The notes beneath the pieces were generated by a model. It was not told the DNA's origin. It searched no databases and saw nothing but the letters and a program-made list of their open reading frames with translations. Of a stretch of DNA of 64,000 nt, positions 1-11,800 are shown piece after piece. Each line of letters opens with the position of its first letter. The first letter of the stretch is position 1. The stretch covers positions 105,146-169,145 of the forward strand of contig JAEUWP010000231.1 in assembly GCA_018524725.1 (NCBI GenBank), read 5' to 3'. A program made the position numbers and the translations under genes. This stretch comes from Podaxis mareebaensis (taxonomy: Eukaryota > Basidiomycota > Agaricomycetes > Agaricales > Agaricaceae).

Positions 1-3000
1 TGAATTGGGTCGTCAATGATGTTGCTGGACGGCTGTATTATAACACCATCTCTACCGACCACAACGACCATGCGGCAGCCGGAGTTTCTGTGGCTTAATA
101 CACATCGATCTCCGTCGTTGACCTGCATCTTTACCCTCTTTTGGGCTCTCCAATGCCGTTGGAAAACGATCCCTCAACTCTCTCGTCGTTCTCCTGTTAC
201 AGTGCTGGTTCTCAGCTCGCTTATCCGGGCGATTACTAGAACTTTCTCTTTGGCTTCCATGGCGCTGGAACAACGACGGGGCATTGCCCTTCCCTATTCA
301 TATTCCAGGTTTCCAATCACCCGATCGTACAATACATCTGGATGAGGTGCCGTTATCTTACGTTGGTCACTTCTTTCTAAGCAACACAGAACGCACGATT
401 ACTCTTGACTATTTTCTCTCAAAGTATCTGAATGGGGTGACGACAATACCCCGTTGGCGGACCTCATCCGTTCGGCCGATGCATCTGGGCCTCCTGTGCT
501 CCTTCCGATTTTATGGTCGACATGTTCGGTTCCTATCACCCGAACGAACCAGACCGCACGGGACAACTCAATACGTTATAGATTATGCCCAACACCCTGG
601 ATCTCGCCAGCTTTCCTAGTCCCTGGATTCTCGGCCATCCTTTGGATTGCCTTGGATTCAGAGAACTTTCTGGATTGCGTGATAGTTACCGGAAGGACGG
701 TATAGTCTATATGCTATGCATCCTAATCCCGCCAAGGTAAACACTGAGGCCAGTGCATTGTATGCGGGTCAATAACGAAGCATCAAAAATGCTGCGGTAA
801 TCCCCTGCCTCTATACACTTAACTCGAAACGCGACGACCAGGCGAGGCGAAAAAGCTGTCCTGACTATGTTATACACTCAACGCCCGAGTCTTACTCGTC
901 ACGCGTTTGGGATCGGCCAAAGGCTCTGAATGACTCTATTCATGAGACTCGTCCGGTCGCCCTACCTGTGATTCGCTGGCCGCTGACGCAACGGCGAAGG
1001 TAGTCGGATAACCAATCGTGGCTTCATTTTGTTGCCGAACATCCCCTCAAATTACTCTCCTGACAGGGTTGGGTTGTTCCATTAACGTCCAAGAACCAAT
1101 AGGACGAACGAAAGGCAAACACGAGCTTGGGCATTCCGAATCCTCATGCATCAGTTCTAGATCGTTTCATAGATGGATGAAGCACTGAAAGAAAGGCGTA
1201 CGACGCATAACCTTAGTTTTGACTATCCGTGAAGAAAGTGGTACGTCGTTACTGTATGCCTCCTTGTATTCGAGTTGCAACTTCTCAGCAGACTTTCAAC
1301 GACACGCGCTTGATCCTTTGCATTTAATGGGCAACTTGATTGATTAATTCTACGTTGGCCTCCCAAAGCGTCGCTCCCTTGTGCGTCCAACTATTCACCA
1401 ATGCGAATTCTTGATGGTTAACCGTCTCCATTGGGCGGTAATAATAACTTTGCCTAGCGTTTGGCCCATCAACTCGCGAGTTTATCTACTGTTATTACTA
1501 AAGTGCACGGAAACTTCTGTATATTCCTATGTGTGCGACAAACCTCAGTCCAGAGGGCCGCACTCACGAGGCGAAACTTGATATTCTCCTGGAAACGACT
1601 CAGCATTCAATTCCACCACATGCCAATGGACGACTCAAAACCATGACCGGCATGTGGTTACCCAGCAACGAAGCAGCTCATATATCCCAGGCAGAAGACC
1701 GATCAGAAAAGCTACTAATATTCCCGGGATTGTGCTGAGAGAACCTGTAACTTGACTTTTAAACTGTGTCGGGTTCCCAGCGGCAAAATGCTTCCTTGGC
1801 ATGGGATGACAAACGGACAGAATATGCCACGGAGTGGCTGATTGACTTAAAGTTTCGGAGTGTGTGTGAACAGGATTAAAGTGTGTAGATAGGATGTTTG
1901 TTGCAGATGTCCACCCCATTGGAAGATGGGAAGCGAGTGCACGATGTATAGTCCCCTCCTGTTGGGTTGACGCCCTGTTTATCGAGAGATCAGTCGATGA
2001 TAAATAGTATAAAACATCATTGGCAATGGGCGAGCCCAGTCGGACACCGAAGATGACGGAAGTGGACACTGCTCCCTGGACGTAGCCCCCGTATTTTCGT
2101 ACGTAGGTCTGAACGGCGCCCGAGCCTCGTCCAAGGCCCGAACTGCCGAGTCGGATCACGAAAGAAGGAAGGACGCGGATAACATTGTTATGAACATATG
2201 GAACACGGCGGTGTTCGTCTGTGGACAAGAGTTGGCATCTCTGATGGGTTCTAGCGTAGATGAGAAATACTAATGAGGTATGGCAAACCCTAGGACACGG
2301 GAAAACGTGGCCTGAAATGACCAACCCAGAGGAACACCTACAACTCTTTCCCTCGTTTCCGATGAACCGGGAATAGGGGACTCGATAGTCAAGTATAGAC
2401 TGTCTTTCACAGAGCGAAGTGTTCGAACCTGCCCAGTTTGTCAAGAAGAACCATACCGTATTATGATATCATTCAAACGCCTGGACCTTATCTCGGAAAC
2501 CACGAGAGAAGCTCTCGTAGTGTTTCGTAACATACAGGAGGGTGAGAAGAAGGGACGACGCGAACTCACGGACACGCTTCGCCTCGGTTGCAGACGAGTC
2601 TATGCTTATTCCCGTGGCTTCACTGGATTTTGAGATATTTAGGGAACAGAAGTGATGGTGAAGTACCGGTGCAAATAAGAAAGACAGAGGGTGAGGAACA
2701 ATGAACAGTGAGGAGCGATTTCTCCATAAGCCACAAAGCGTTGAATTGATTTTACTCGTATGTTACGACGAACCCAAAACGCGAGAAACCGAGGAGGTAA
2801 CGCAACCCACGTATTAACGTGATAGACGGGACAGAGTCGGCAGTCTGCTGAGCATAGACAACTCCAAACCGTTGCGTCGCTTCTCAAATTTCAAATGTTC
2901 CAGCTCGCGCAAGGGTATGACCTACGACTCTTAGTGTTGATGGGGTAGGTGCCTTATAGGGATATCACTTTAGCGCTCAACACAGGGACAAGTCGCTGAC

Positions 3001-4323
3001 GGGGATTGAATTACACCTGTTGATGCGTTGATGGACCGTTAGGCTCCTCGGTAAATAGTTCCGCTGCTACGACAGCAATGAGTGCAGGACCGAGTAAAAC
3101 ACAGCTTTAGCCGTGTCGAGGAACGCGTAACAATCTGATAGATAGACTACCGTTACTTGCGGAAGACATTGCTGTGGAGAACATGTTTTTCCAGGCGAGG
3201 GTGAGAACGAGCATGTGTTCAGTTGAAAGAGTGGGCGCTCAGATGGTTCGATAATTTGTGTTGGAGAAGTTGTATGGTTGGCGGAGATCCTCGCATTGGG
3301 ATACGGCTGTTCTCTTCGTCTCTTTCTTTTGAAGAGTGGGAATCTTAGGGCATTGAGTTGACTCGTTGGCCAGATTGTAGCTAGCGGGAAAGAATTGCCT
3401 ACGCCTTGGAGTAATCATGTTATCCTGGCAACGAGAACAGGTCGGGCTTATTACATGTCTGAGTCCTTTGGCGTGGAGGCACTCTAGGGCCAGGTACAAG
3501 ACCGCTGTGAAAAAGGAGTCTGTATACCAGGAGGTGATAGAAAGTTCTCAAGCGATGCGAAGGGCGTGAAAAAAAAAAGTGCACGCTTTTTTGGGGCACC
3601 TTCGAGGGAGCGGACTCTACAGAGCGCTCGACGATGTTTCTGGAACAGAAGAGCCCAACCCCAGAGGGAGTCAAAAGGCTATCGAGATAGGGAGCATAGA
3701 GATGGGATTCTCAGCTCTGCGTCGGTACCAGTTGGGTCGGATTCGGATTTACCCACCGAAGATATTTTCCCTCGGTATTAGATCAGGATTCCACCGCCAT
3801 TAGGAATCCAGAAGTGGAATCCCAGATTCTGATGCAGACGAAATAGGACATCCAGAATGGGTTGTGTCAACATCAATGTCTGATAATAGGTCGAGTCCGC
3901 CCCGCCACGTGGAAAGAATTGTGGAACTCGGTTTGGAAGCGCATAGTCGAGACGGATTCGACCGGGAGAATTGAATGGGAGGCAGGGGGACTTAGGGCAG
4001 AGGTTGTGTAGTTGGGTGGTGAATTTCCTAGTGTGAACGGGATTCTAGAGGCGGGGATCTATGTTGTAGGTATAGTGATCAGGATCGGATGGGGAAGGTC
4101 CTCAGGGCCTGAAGAAGGACATGTGTTGATGAGTGAGAATTCGGTGAACGATCCATCTTTCATCAATTGCGATTTCATCTGAATGCGATGCATCTCTCGC
4201 GAACCCTCCCTTGCGGATTGTTGACAATGTACTGGCCTACCTGCCGCTACTTGTACAGATGGTCCTTCCAGATTCACGGGCAGATTCAGAAATCTACCGA
4301 TCTCACTACTCATCCGCCCAGTG
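1..4323. other. Gene-poor 5' flank
   Basis: No gene is supported here. Open frames are short and overlap on both strands, none matches a family I recognise, and none is joined to others by convincing splice sites. The longest open frame, on the minus strand at 1635-2444, has no ATG near its 5' end and a composition without domain-like features. CpG is present at normal density, so this stretch does not share the CpG loss seen at the right end of the window. Confidence 0.5.
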
Positions 4324-4332
4324 CATATAAAA
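4324..4332 (+). promoter_or_regulatory. TATA box of the CFA synthase-like gene
   Basis: CATATAAAA lies about 85 bp upstream of the ATG at 4415 and is followed by a CT-rich stretch. This is a common fungal core promoter layout and supports the chosen start. Confidence 0.6.
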
Positions 4333-4414
4333 TCCTCCCCTCTCCTCTCCCCATCCTCACTCTCAACCAAGCGTCTTCACTCCATCCCAGCTCTTTCGCT
4401 TTCTCTTCTTAACA

Positions 4415-6373
4415 ATGCCCTCCTCGCACCAGAAACCCTGTGTCCAGTTCTCCCCCTCTACCAAGGCTCTCCAACCTACCTCGCTCTTCTCCAAACTCAG
4501 CCCTAAATCTTGGCTCGTGGCTTTCGGTACGCGCCCACCCGCGCCGACCTCTAACTCAAACCTGACTGGGTGTCTTGCAGCCCGAAGCTCGATACTGGCC
4601 GTTCTCAACGACGCAATAGCAGTGGGCCATCTGACAATTTCCGATTCCGAGGGGACGTACTATTACGGCAACTACCAAAAAGGATGCAATGACGTTCACC
4701 TCAAGATTGTCAATGACAACTTCTGGCTACGTATCCTACTGTAAGTCCTCAACGTTTCTTCTGCTCCACTACTCTGGATAATGACCTAGCGCAGATCAGG
4801 AGACTTGGGCTGTATGTTTCCTCAACCCTCAACAACCCGGGTTCATCTAACCAACGTTTCATGCTTACAGTCAGTGAAGCGTACATGATCGGTGATGTTG
4901 AAGTATCATCGCTCAAGGGCGCCATGAACGTAAGGAGTCTTCCATCGCGTTTTCAATTGCTTTCTGAGTTTTTTTCCTCAGCTATGGCTCGACAACCAGA
5001 CCGGAATGGAACAGACTCTCTCGTCCATCGTCGCGAAAGTGTCGTCGGCGATTTCCGGTCTTTACAACAGTTTCCTTGGTCAAACACGCTCACAAGCACG
5101 ACTCAACGCAATTGCTAGTTATGACCAATCAAATGAACTCTTCAAGGTAAACAGTCTCGTGTTCCTCTGACACCTTGCTTCATCCTCACACCATCCTACA
5201 GGCTTTCCTCAGCAAGGAGATGATGTATTCATGTGCGCTCTGGTCTGAGGCGGAGGGTGGTGTTCGTGGCGACCTCGAATTCGGCCCCACTCCAGGGGAC
5301 TTGGAAGCTGCCCAGCTGCGCAAGATCCACCATGTCTTGCGCAAGGCTCGTGTCAAACCCGGTCACCGCATTCTCGAATTTGGCAGTGGTTGGGGAGGCC
5401 TCGCCATTGAGGTTGGTCCCTTGCCTCATTCTCTGGAACCTGAAGCTGATGTCAAATTCAGGCTGCACGCACCTTCGGTTGCGAAGTCGATACTTTGACC
5501 CTCTCTATCGAACAGAAAACTCTCGCGGAAGAGCGAATCAAGGCGGCCGGCCTTGAGGGACGTGTTCGCGTACACCTTCTCGATTACCGGGAAATCCCCG
5601 CAGAATTCGAAAAGGCTTTCGACGCTTTTGTCTCAATCGAGATGATTGAGGTTCGTCGTCCCCTTATGTCCTTATCCCCACTTCACCGTGAGACTGAGAG
5701 GTATTTCCTCGGTTTAGCACGTTGGCCCCAAATATTACAACACTTACTTCAAACTCGTCGACTTTGCGCTCAAATCCAAAGATGCTGCAGCAGTTATTAC
5801 CTCGTCGACCTTCCCCGAATCCAGGTATACTGGCTATCAGTGAGTTTCTCATTCGGTCGACCCCGAATTGAAATTGATCTATTTTATTTTCCGTCCCTCA
5901 ACAGAGCTGAAGACTTTATGCGTCGCTATATGTGGCCTAACTCTTGCTTGCCGAGTGCAACCACCCTTATCACGGCTATGAACACTGGCTCGCAAGGTCG
6001 ATTCACTCTTGAGGGTGTGGAGAATCATGCAGCCCGTAAGTGCTAAGGTCAATCCTGCCTTGCCATCATGTTCTGACATCATTATTAGATTACCCTCGTA
6101 CACTGCGTGAATGGGGTCGCCGCTTGGAGGCGAACCTTACCCAGGATCTCGTCGCCAAAGACTATCCCTCCCTTCGTGACCGTGCAGATTACGAGGCCTT
6201 CAAGCGCAAGTGGCAATACCTCTTCGCCTATGCTGGTGCTGGCTTCGCAAAAGGTTACATCACATGCCACATGCTCACATTCATACGTCAAGTGAGTTCA
6301 GATGACCCACTTCGCCTCAAACAATGTTCTAACTTTCTTTCTTTAGAACGATACGCCGGAGCGCTGTGATTAA
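4415..6373 (+). CDS. Cyclopropane-fatty-acyl-phospholipid synthase-like methyltransferase
   Basis: Family members transfer a methylene group from S-adenosylmethionine to the double bond of unsaturated acyl chains in phospholipids. Eleven exons (4415-4526, 4581-4740, 4795-4811, 4871-4929, 4982-5146, 5202-5411, 5462-5650, 5718-5839, 5905-6035, 6089-6291, 6347-6373) give 464 residues. Diagnostic segments are MMYSCALW (with the Cys conserved in CFA synthases), the SAM-binding EFGSGWGGLAIE near residues 228-240, SIEMIEHVGPKYYNTYF (crossing an exon join near residue 304) and a C-terminal YLFAYAGAGFAKGYI. The length is somewhat above the roughly 380 residues of E. coli Cfa, the extra being N-terminal. 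Exon 3 is only 17 nt and the last exon 27 nt. The start follows a TATA box. It stands alone, with more than 2 kb of gene-poor DNA on each side. The family is typical of bacteria but also common in fungi, and ten introns argue against recent transfer. The exact lipid substrate is unknown. Confidence 0.9.
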
Positions 6374-8877
6374 ATCTATCATCCGGATTTTTATTCGATT
6401 TATTATGAGGACTCCCCATTCGACGGAAATCATTTATATACCCCTTATACCGCTTGCGGCATCGGGTTTCATCTTCTCTATTCTCCTATTCTTGGATCCT
6501 TCCTCCCCTCCACCTCACCTTCAACCTTCGATGTTCTCCCTTCGCCCCCCGCTGACCTACATGACTCCCGCTTAGACTTCTTTCTATTCGTCCATAGACT
6601 ATTTATCGGAGCTCCGGCACCCGGTTTGGAAGGATCTCACGTTTCCCCTATCCCTCATCACCACTATCACTCCCATATTATGGCCACTATTTTTTCTTTA
6701 TAGCTAACTAGAACCCAGCATTGTATCACTAGTCGCACTATTTCCCCAAATCAAACTCATTTTACCATCTCATCATACCTGGAGTCCCTTACTTGGGCAA
6801 CACTCGCAGCACATGAAACTGATCACTCCCTTAGAGGGTAAGGGTGGAAGTACGCGGTCCGCAACATCATAGATGTGCTCAAGTTGTGTTTATATGGGAG
6901 GTGCCTGGGTCCATGAATCATTCTGGGACTTCCCTGACTAGGTTCCCTGTCCACCCCCACCGCCATGTTCCTGTCATCGCAGCAATAAAAATAGCAAAAC
7001 GTCAGCCAAACCAACAACTATCACTTGCGTAGAAGGATCGCCATTCAAATGGGGTTGTCAGTTGTCAACGGGTGTGATGATAGTGGCGCCGGGATTCGTG
7101 ATCACTTGATCAACAGCCCAGACGTCTGCACAGGGCGTTTGACAGAGGATACTGTTCGACTTCTTTCCAGTCCTGGTAGGTCTACCATCACCATATGCTT
7201 ACTGGATGACGATTGGTTCGACGTCATTGTTCCCTCCGCAACTGACCTGAGGGTTGAGATACCTTGACATACAAACAATGACCCTGGACTAGCCATAGTT
7301 AGGGAAGTCGGTGATTTCAAAGTTTCTCGAGAGGGAAGGAGAAGGAACCTTACCGAGTCGGCAGTGCTCGAAGGGGGACCCCAGTGACGCTCCATTACTT
7401 GCCCTTATCGTCACGGAAGGTTCCTGGACTCGAGTCTCGAAGCCTGACAACGACCTCGCCAATTAGTTCCTATAACTGTATGCCTCAATGTTGCCTAATA
7501 GTAAAAAAAATTAGAGTGATGATAAGTGAGGAGAAGCATGATGGAGAAGGACCTACTCTTGCCTGGCCTTATGATCAGGGGTCTAGCGAACCCCACAGCA
7601 GGCCATTGATGTCAATGGAACCACCGTGTTGTGGGAACACATATGTCAAACGGTGTACTATCTTGAGCCCCGTAAGTTTTTCGCAAAAATTCTATCAGAA
7701 ATCGAATAGGAAACGGCAATGCGGATTGTCGCGAAGTGAAGAAAGTAGGCGGCCGAACAATCCTGGGAGTCTTCCATAGTTTCGCCTTATGATAGGTGTG
7801 AGAGCATGATGACCGCCTGTGTTTTCGGAGCCATGAGCATCCATTCAGCTTTCACGTAATCTTGTTTCTCTTCAAAAAGATCCACATCGAGGTCGTGCAC
7901 GGCCACGATTGTCGCTTCTCATCGAAGCAACATCGCCAAGTAGCGAATGGCCAAATTGATAACGTTGCCCGTCGGAGTCTGTATGAGAAAAGAAAAAAAA
8001 AAGAGTTGGACAGCCACGAGAAAAAAATTATATGGGGAGTAAGATCTACTCCCGCCGAAAAGAAGAGGACAGCATGACATGAGTTGTGTGATTAGACGTG
8101 CACAACACGAATAACACCCGTGTTTCTAGCGGTCGGGTTTTGGTTGGATGGAGCAATCTAGCGGTCTCCCAAGGCTGTCATTTTAAGCGTAAAGTGTTCA
8201 TCGGTACATCGATGAAGAGCCTATTGAATAGAACGCTAATAGCATGCGACGGGAGGATTTTGAGAGAACGGGATGCCGATTGGTAGCGTGTATTCCGCCA
8301 TGCACTCCCAGGTCAGAGGACTATCGATAGGATGACAAGTTGATGTCCAGGCCAGTTGTTCGGTTTAGGGCAACTTTTCCGAAAACACTGGGTGCCAAGC
8401 GAGGTAAAAATAAAAAAGAGAACCAGTTTCCCCAGAGGAACGGAACGGAACAACTTGTTCTTCCCTTGTTCTCCCATGGCTTGGCTCAGCTGAACACATA
8501 GTTGGCAACTACTGATTTTCTCTATTCTGGTGTCTTGTTTGCGGAGATTCAGCTAGATACTATCAACCATGATCCCTAAATCAAACAACCGCAAGAGAAC
8601 ACCAGACGCGCCGCGTGTTTTGTCCTTTTCTTATACGTGTCAACAAGGTATAGACCGTCCACAACGAACGATATACAATAAGTGTAGGGTAATATATAAT
8701 ACTAGTGCTTCTTCCAAGTTACGAACAACTCCCGGTGATGCGAATAGATAGAACGTACATGTGGTGCAGAGATCTACGACAAAAGGAATGTGGATATCGG
8801 GGTTAGGATGTGAGGTTATAGCAATTATCAGAATAAACGGGAGATAAAGGGGAAAAAAATTCCAGTCGTCATCACCA
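6374..8877. other. Gene-poor spacer
   Basis: About 2.5 kb without a supported gene, downstream of the CFA-like gene and downstream of the kinesin stop codon, so it is a convergent 3' spacer. It contains an exon-like relic on the minus strand (7030-7700, listed separately) and A-rich runs near 7500 and 7990-8030. Confidence 0.5.
7030..7700 (-). pseudogene. Possible decayed intron-containing gene, family unknown
   Basis: Read on the minus strand, a good intron end (CTAAT branch-like site, T-run, TAG at about 7495) precedes an exon-like stretch that ends at a GTAAGG donor near 7352. Other pieces with protein-like composition lie further 3', one containing YLNPQVSCGGNNDVEP and one ending in ITNPGATIITPVDN plus a stop. 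In-frame stops interrupt the first piece, and the frames do not join through consensus splice sites. I do not recognise the family. It could be a broken gene for a small secreted protein or simply chance. Confidence 0.2.
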
Positions 8878-11800
8878 TTAAGCAGGTAAGCGAGTCGGGT
8901 CTAGTTTCGTTATCCATGACTGGAGCTCTTTAAGGTTTGGTGCAGCCAAGGCATGAGAGTTGGATGCGGTAAACAGAGTGAAAGAGAACGGTTTCTGCGC
9001 GGAAGAAGGTTCAACACGGTGACCATCCAGATGGGAGGTCGGACTCACCCCAAGTAATAACTCCTTGTGGGGGTCGCTCTCCACATTAACAGCGGAAAGA
9101 CTGATGACACCGATCTCTTCCAGCTCATTGGAATGAGCATATATATGTAGGTACGGTCTTGGGAAAGTCAAATCAGTGATCTAGGAAAATAAAACATGAC
9201 CGATTATCATACCTTCTAAGAACAAACCACCGCCGTTCCCAAGTACTCTGGCTCGCGTCAGTAAGTATCAAGAGGTGTCCCTTCTTCGTCGCACTGTCAC
9301 TGAGTAAAAGCGTCGATAACTACAGATTTTCCACATGGGGAGAATGATGGCCTACCTCCGAGGCACAATCCTCGTTTCGGAAATGTACTTGAATCCATCG
9401 CCATTCGGCATATGCTTGGCGGTGAAAGCCTGGGAAGTCTCTTCAGGGTCAGGCTCTTGACTCAAGATGATCTGCAGGACAAAGGGGAAATCAGTAATGA
9501 TTAAGAACTCGCGATGATCACTGGTGATGTTAATCACAGAGGGAAAAGATACCATACCTTGCCACGATGTCCAAACTGTTTCTGCCAGAGTTGTATCGAG
9601 CGCCTCAAGATATCATCAGCCTTCCAGACCAGAGTGTCGGGCTGAATAGGTCGCGGTGGTGTAGTAGTCATGATCACTCTGATAGCTTGTACGTCAGCTG
9701 CCCTTCTCTCTGTCGTAATCAGCCTATCATAATCCTCCACCACGGTTATCCCTCGCGGTTTCCAGACTCCAAGCGTCTCCTCCCCTCTCACATACTTCTC
9801 CGACGTGTCCAGCCTCCACAAATCCTTTGCAGATCTCGTCAACGGAGGTGACAGCTTGACGTTGAACAGAGTGCTCGTTTTCGACAAGATCTTGTTCGAG
9901 CCAAAGAACGTCAACAGCCTCGACGGTGGGCTAGCATCACGAGCGTGCATGGCGATCGCCACATCCATACTAAACTGCACAGGTTCCGCGCAAATCTCAA
10001 CAGCCACCGCCCACGTGAGCTGCAAGATAATCCTCTGATTCGCAGCAGTAACACGGTTCAACAAAACAGAGTCATGCGCGCTCGAGTCCCAGAGCGCCTC
10101 AGCGGACAACGCGCCCGATCCATCCGGCTTGAACTCGAGCTTCTGCTCCTTCTGTAACGCCAACGTCACAAGCGCCTTTGACGTCGAGTCATGCACTCGG
10201 CCTTTAGCATCCAAAAGCCGTACATTCCCAATCCGCATCTTTGTAAACTCCTGCCAGGGAAGCTGTTGTCCTGAGTTCGACGCGAGATTGATCACAATCT
10301 TTCGCTGAAGTCCTTGATGTAGCGAGAAAGCTCCTGGATCGATGCTTCCCTGCGAGATCACCGGCACGGGCGCATATGACCCATCAGGCCCTAACTCGCA
10401 TATCTGCACCCAGGCGACAACATCGTGCGTCTGTTCGATTACGAAATCGTTTTCCGACCGGCGCATTAGTCCTAGCGAGGTAGGGCGTGGTGATGAGGAA
10501 ATGTCCGATGAAGGACCTGGGAGACTTGAATTCGACGGCGATGAGATTCGAGGGGAATAGTTCTGCTTCTGCTCACGCATCTCGTCCCAGCGCTCCATGC
10601 GTTCCAAATAAGTAGGCTTGAGCGACGCGAAAAACTCGACAGGAGCATATCCTTGCCGCAGGTGGTTCAACACCTTGGACGACGCAACAATGGTAAAACT
10701 CCGTCGGAATTTGAGCTCAGATAATGACGCATGATCAATGTCAATCGCGGAGGACGGGAAGACTTCCTCAGACGTCACAGTACTCCCCACAAACGATGAG
10801 AGCCGAACCTGCATATGAACAGCAGAGAAATCATGCGATGACAGTCCCTTGACAGAATCTACCGTCAAGAAGAAGTTGAGTTTAGTGCCGGGGGGTATCG
10901 TTCCAGGGACGGGCGAAGAAGCGCGTGTAGACGCGGATGATGCACTCGCATACTTTGACGGCAGGATCGCGCTGACCAACTTGATATCAACACGACACGA
11001 GCCAATCGCCTCTGCAGTGTATCGACAAAAAATGGGGACAGTTGACGATGATGATAATCGGCGGGAGAGAGGTGCGAGAGAGATTAGGGCATTGCCAATG
11101 AAGGAGTATTCGGGGGGAGGGGAATCATAGAAGGGTTCATCAGAGGAAAAGTGTTGGGTATACGAAGGACGGTCGATGTAGGTGGTGAGATTGCGCATGC
11201 GTTGTAATTGTTGTTGTAGCCGATCTAAGGACCATACGTAGATCGCGTTGTGTCGGTGGTCGATGACTTTGATGGCCACAGAAGGCTGAGTGTTCGAGCG
11301 CAGTATGGGGTCTGCGACATCTCCAAACTGGTCTAGTCCTGCAATGCTATCAACTGCAGACGTTGGCGCGGCCAACGACCCTCCAGAGGCAATGGTGAAA
11401 TTATAGGAAACGTGCTTTCCCAATTCTTTACTATACCCTGTAGTCAGCACAACCGCTCAGCGTGTAAAGATTCAAGCCAAAACACACCTGATAACGTTGG
11501 CTTCCTTAACCGCAACCGCATTCGTCAGAATAGTTTCCGCCATCGAAAACGACCGGTGCGCTCTCCATTTATCAAGCACCTTCCGTATCAGCCTCAACTG
11601 CTTCGCAGAATAGATAACAGGCTCGAAATCCATGTTCTCGAAATCCGTCTCGCCCCTCGCACGTGCATCAATAATCCGTCTCATCTGCGCACGGACAAGT
11701 CTCAGTTGATGCTCCATATGTTCCTTCTCCGCCTTCAAATCCTCTGCCTCAGCAGTGGACACAACGGCATTCTCCTCGATTTCCTGTAACCGATTCTCAA

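Noticed and set aside
4415..6373. Recent bacterial gene transfer for the CFA-like gene
   Set aside because: Ten spliceosomal introns, a TATA box and host-like composition argue for long residence.
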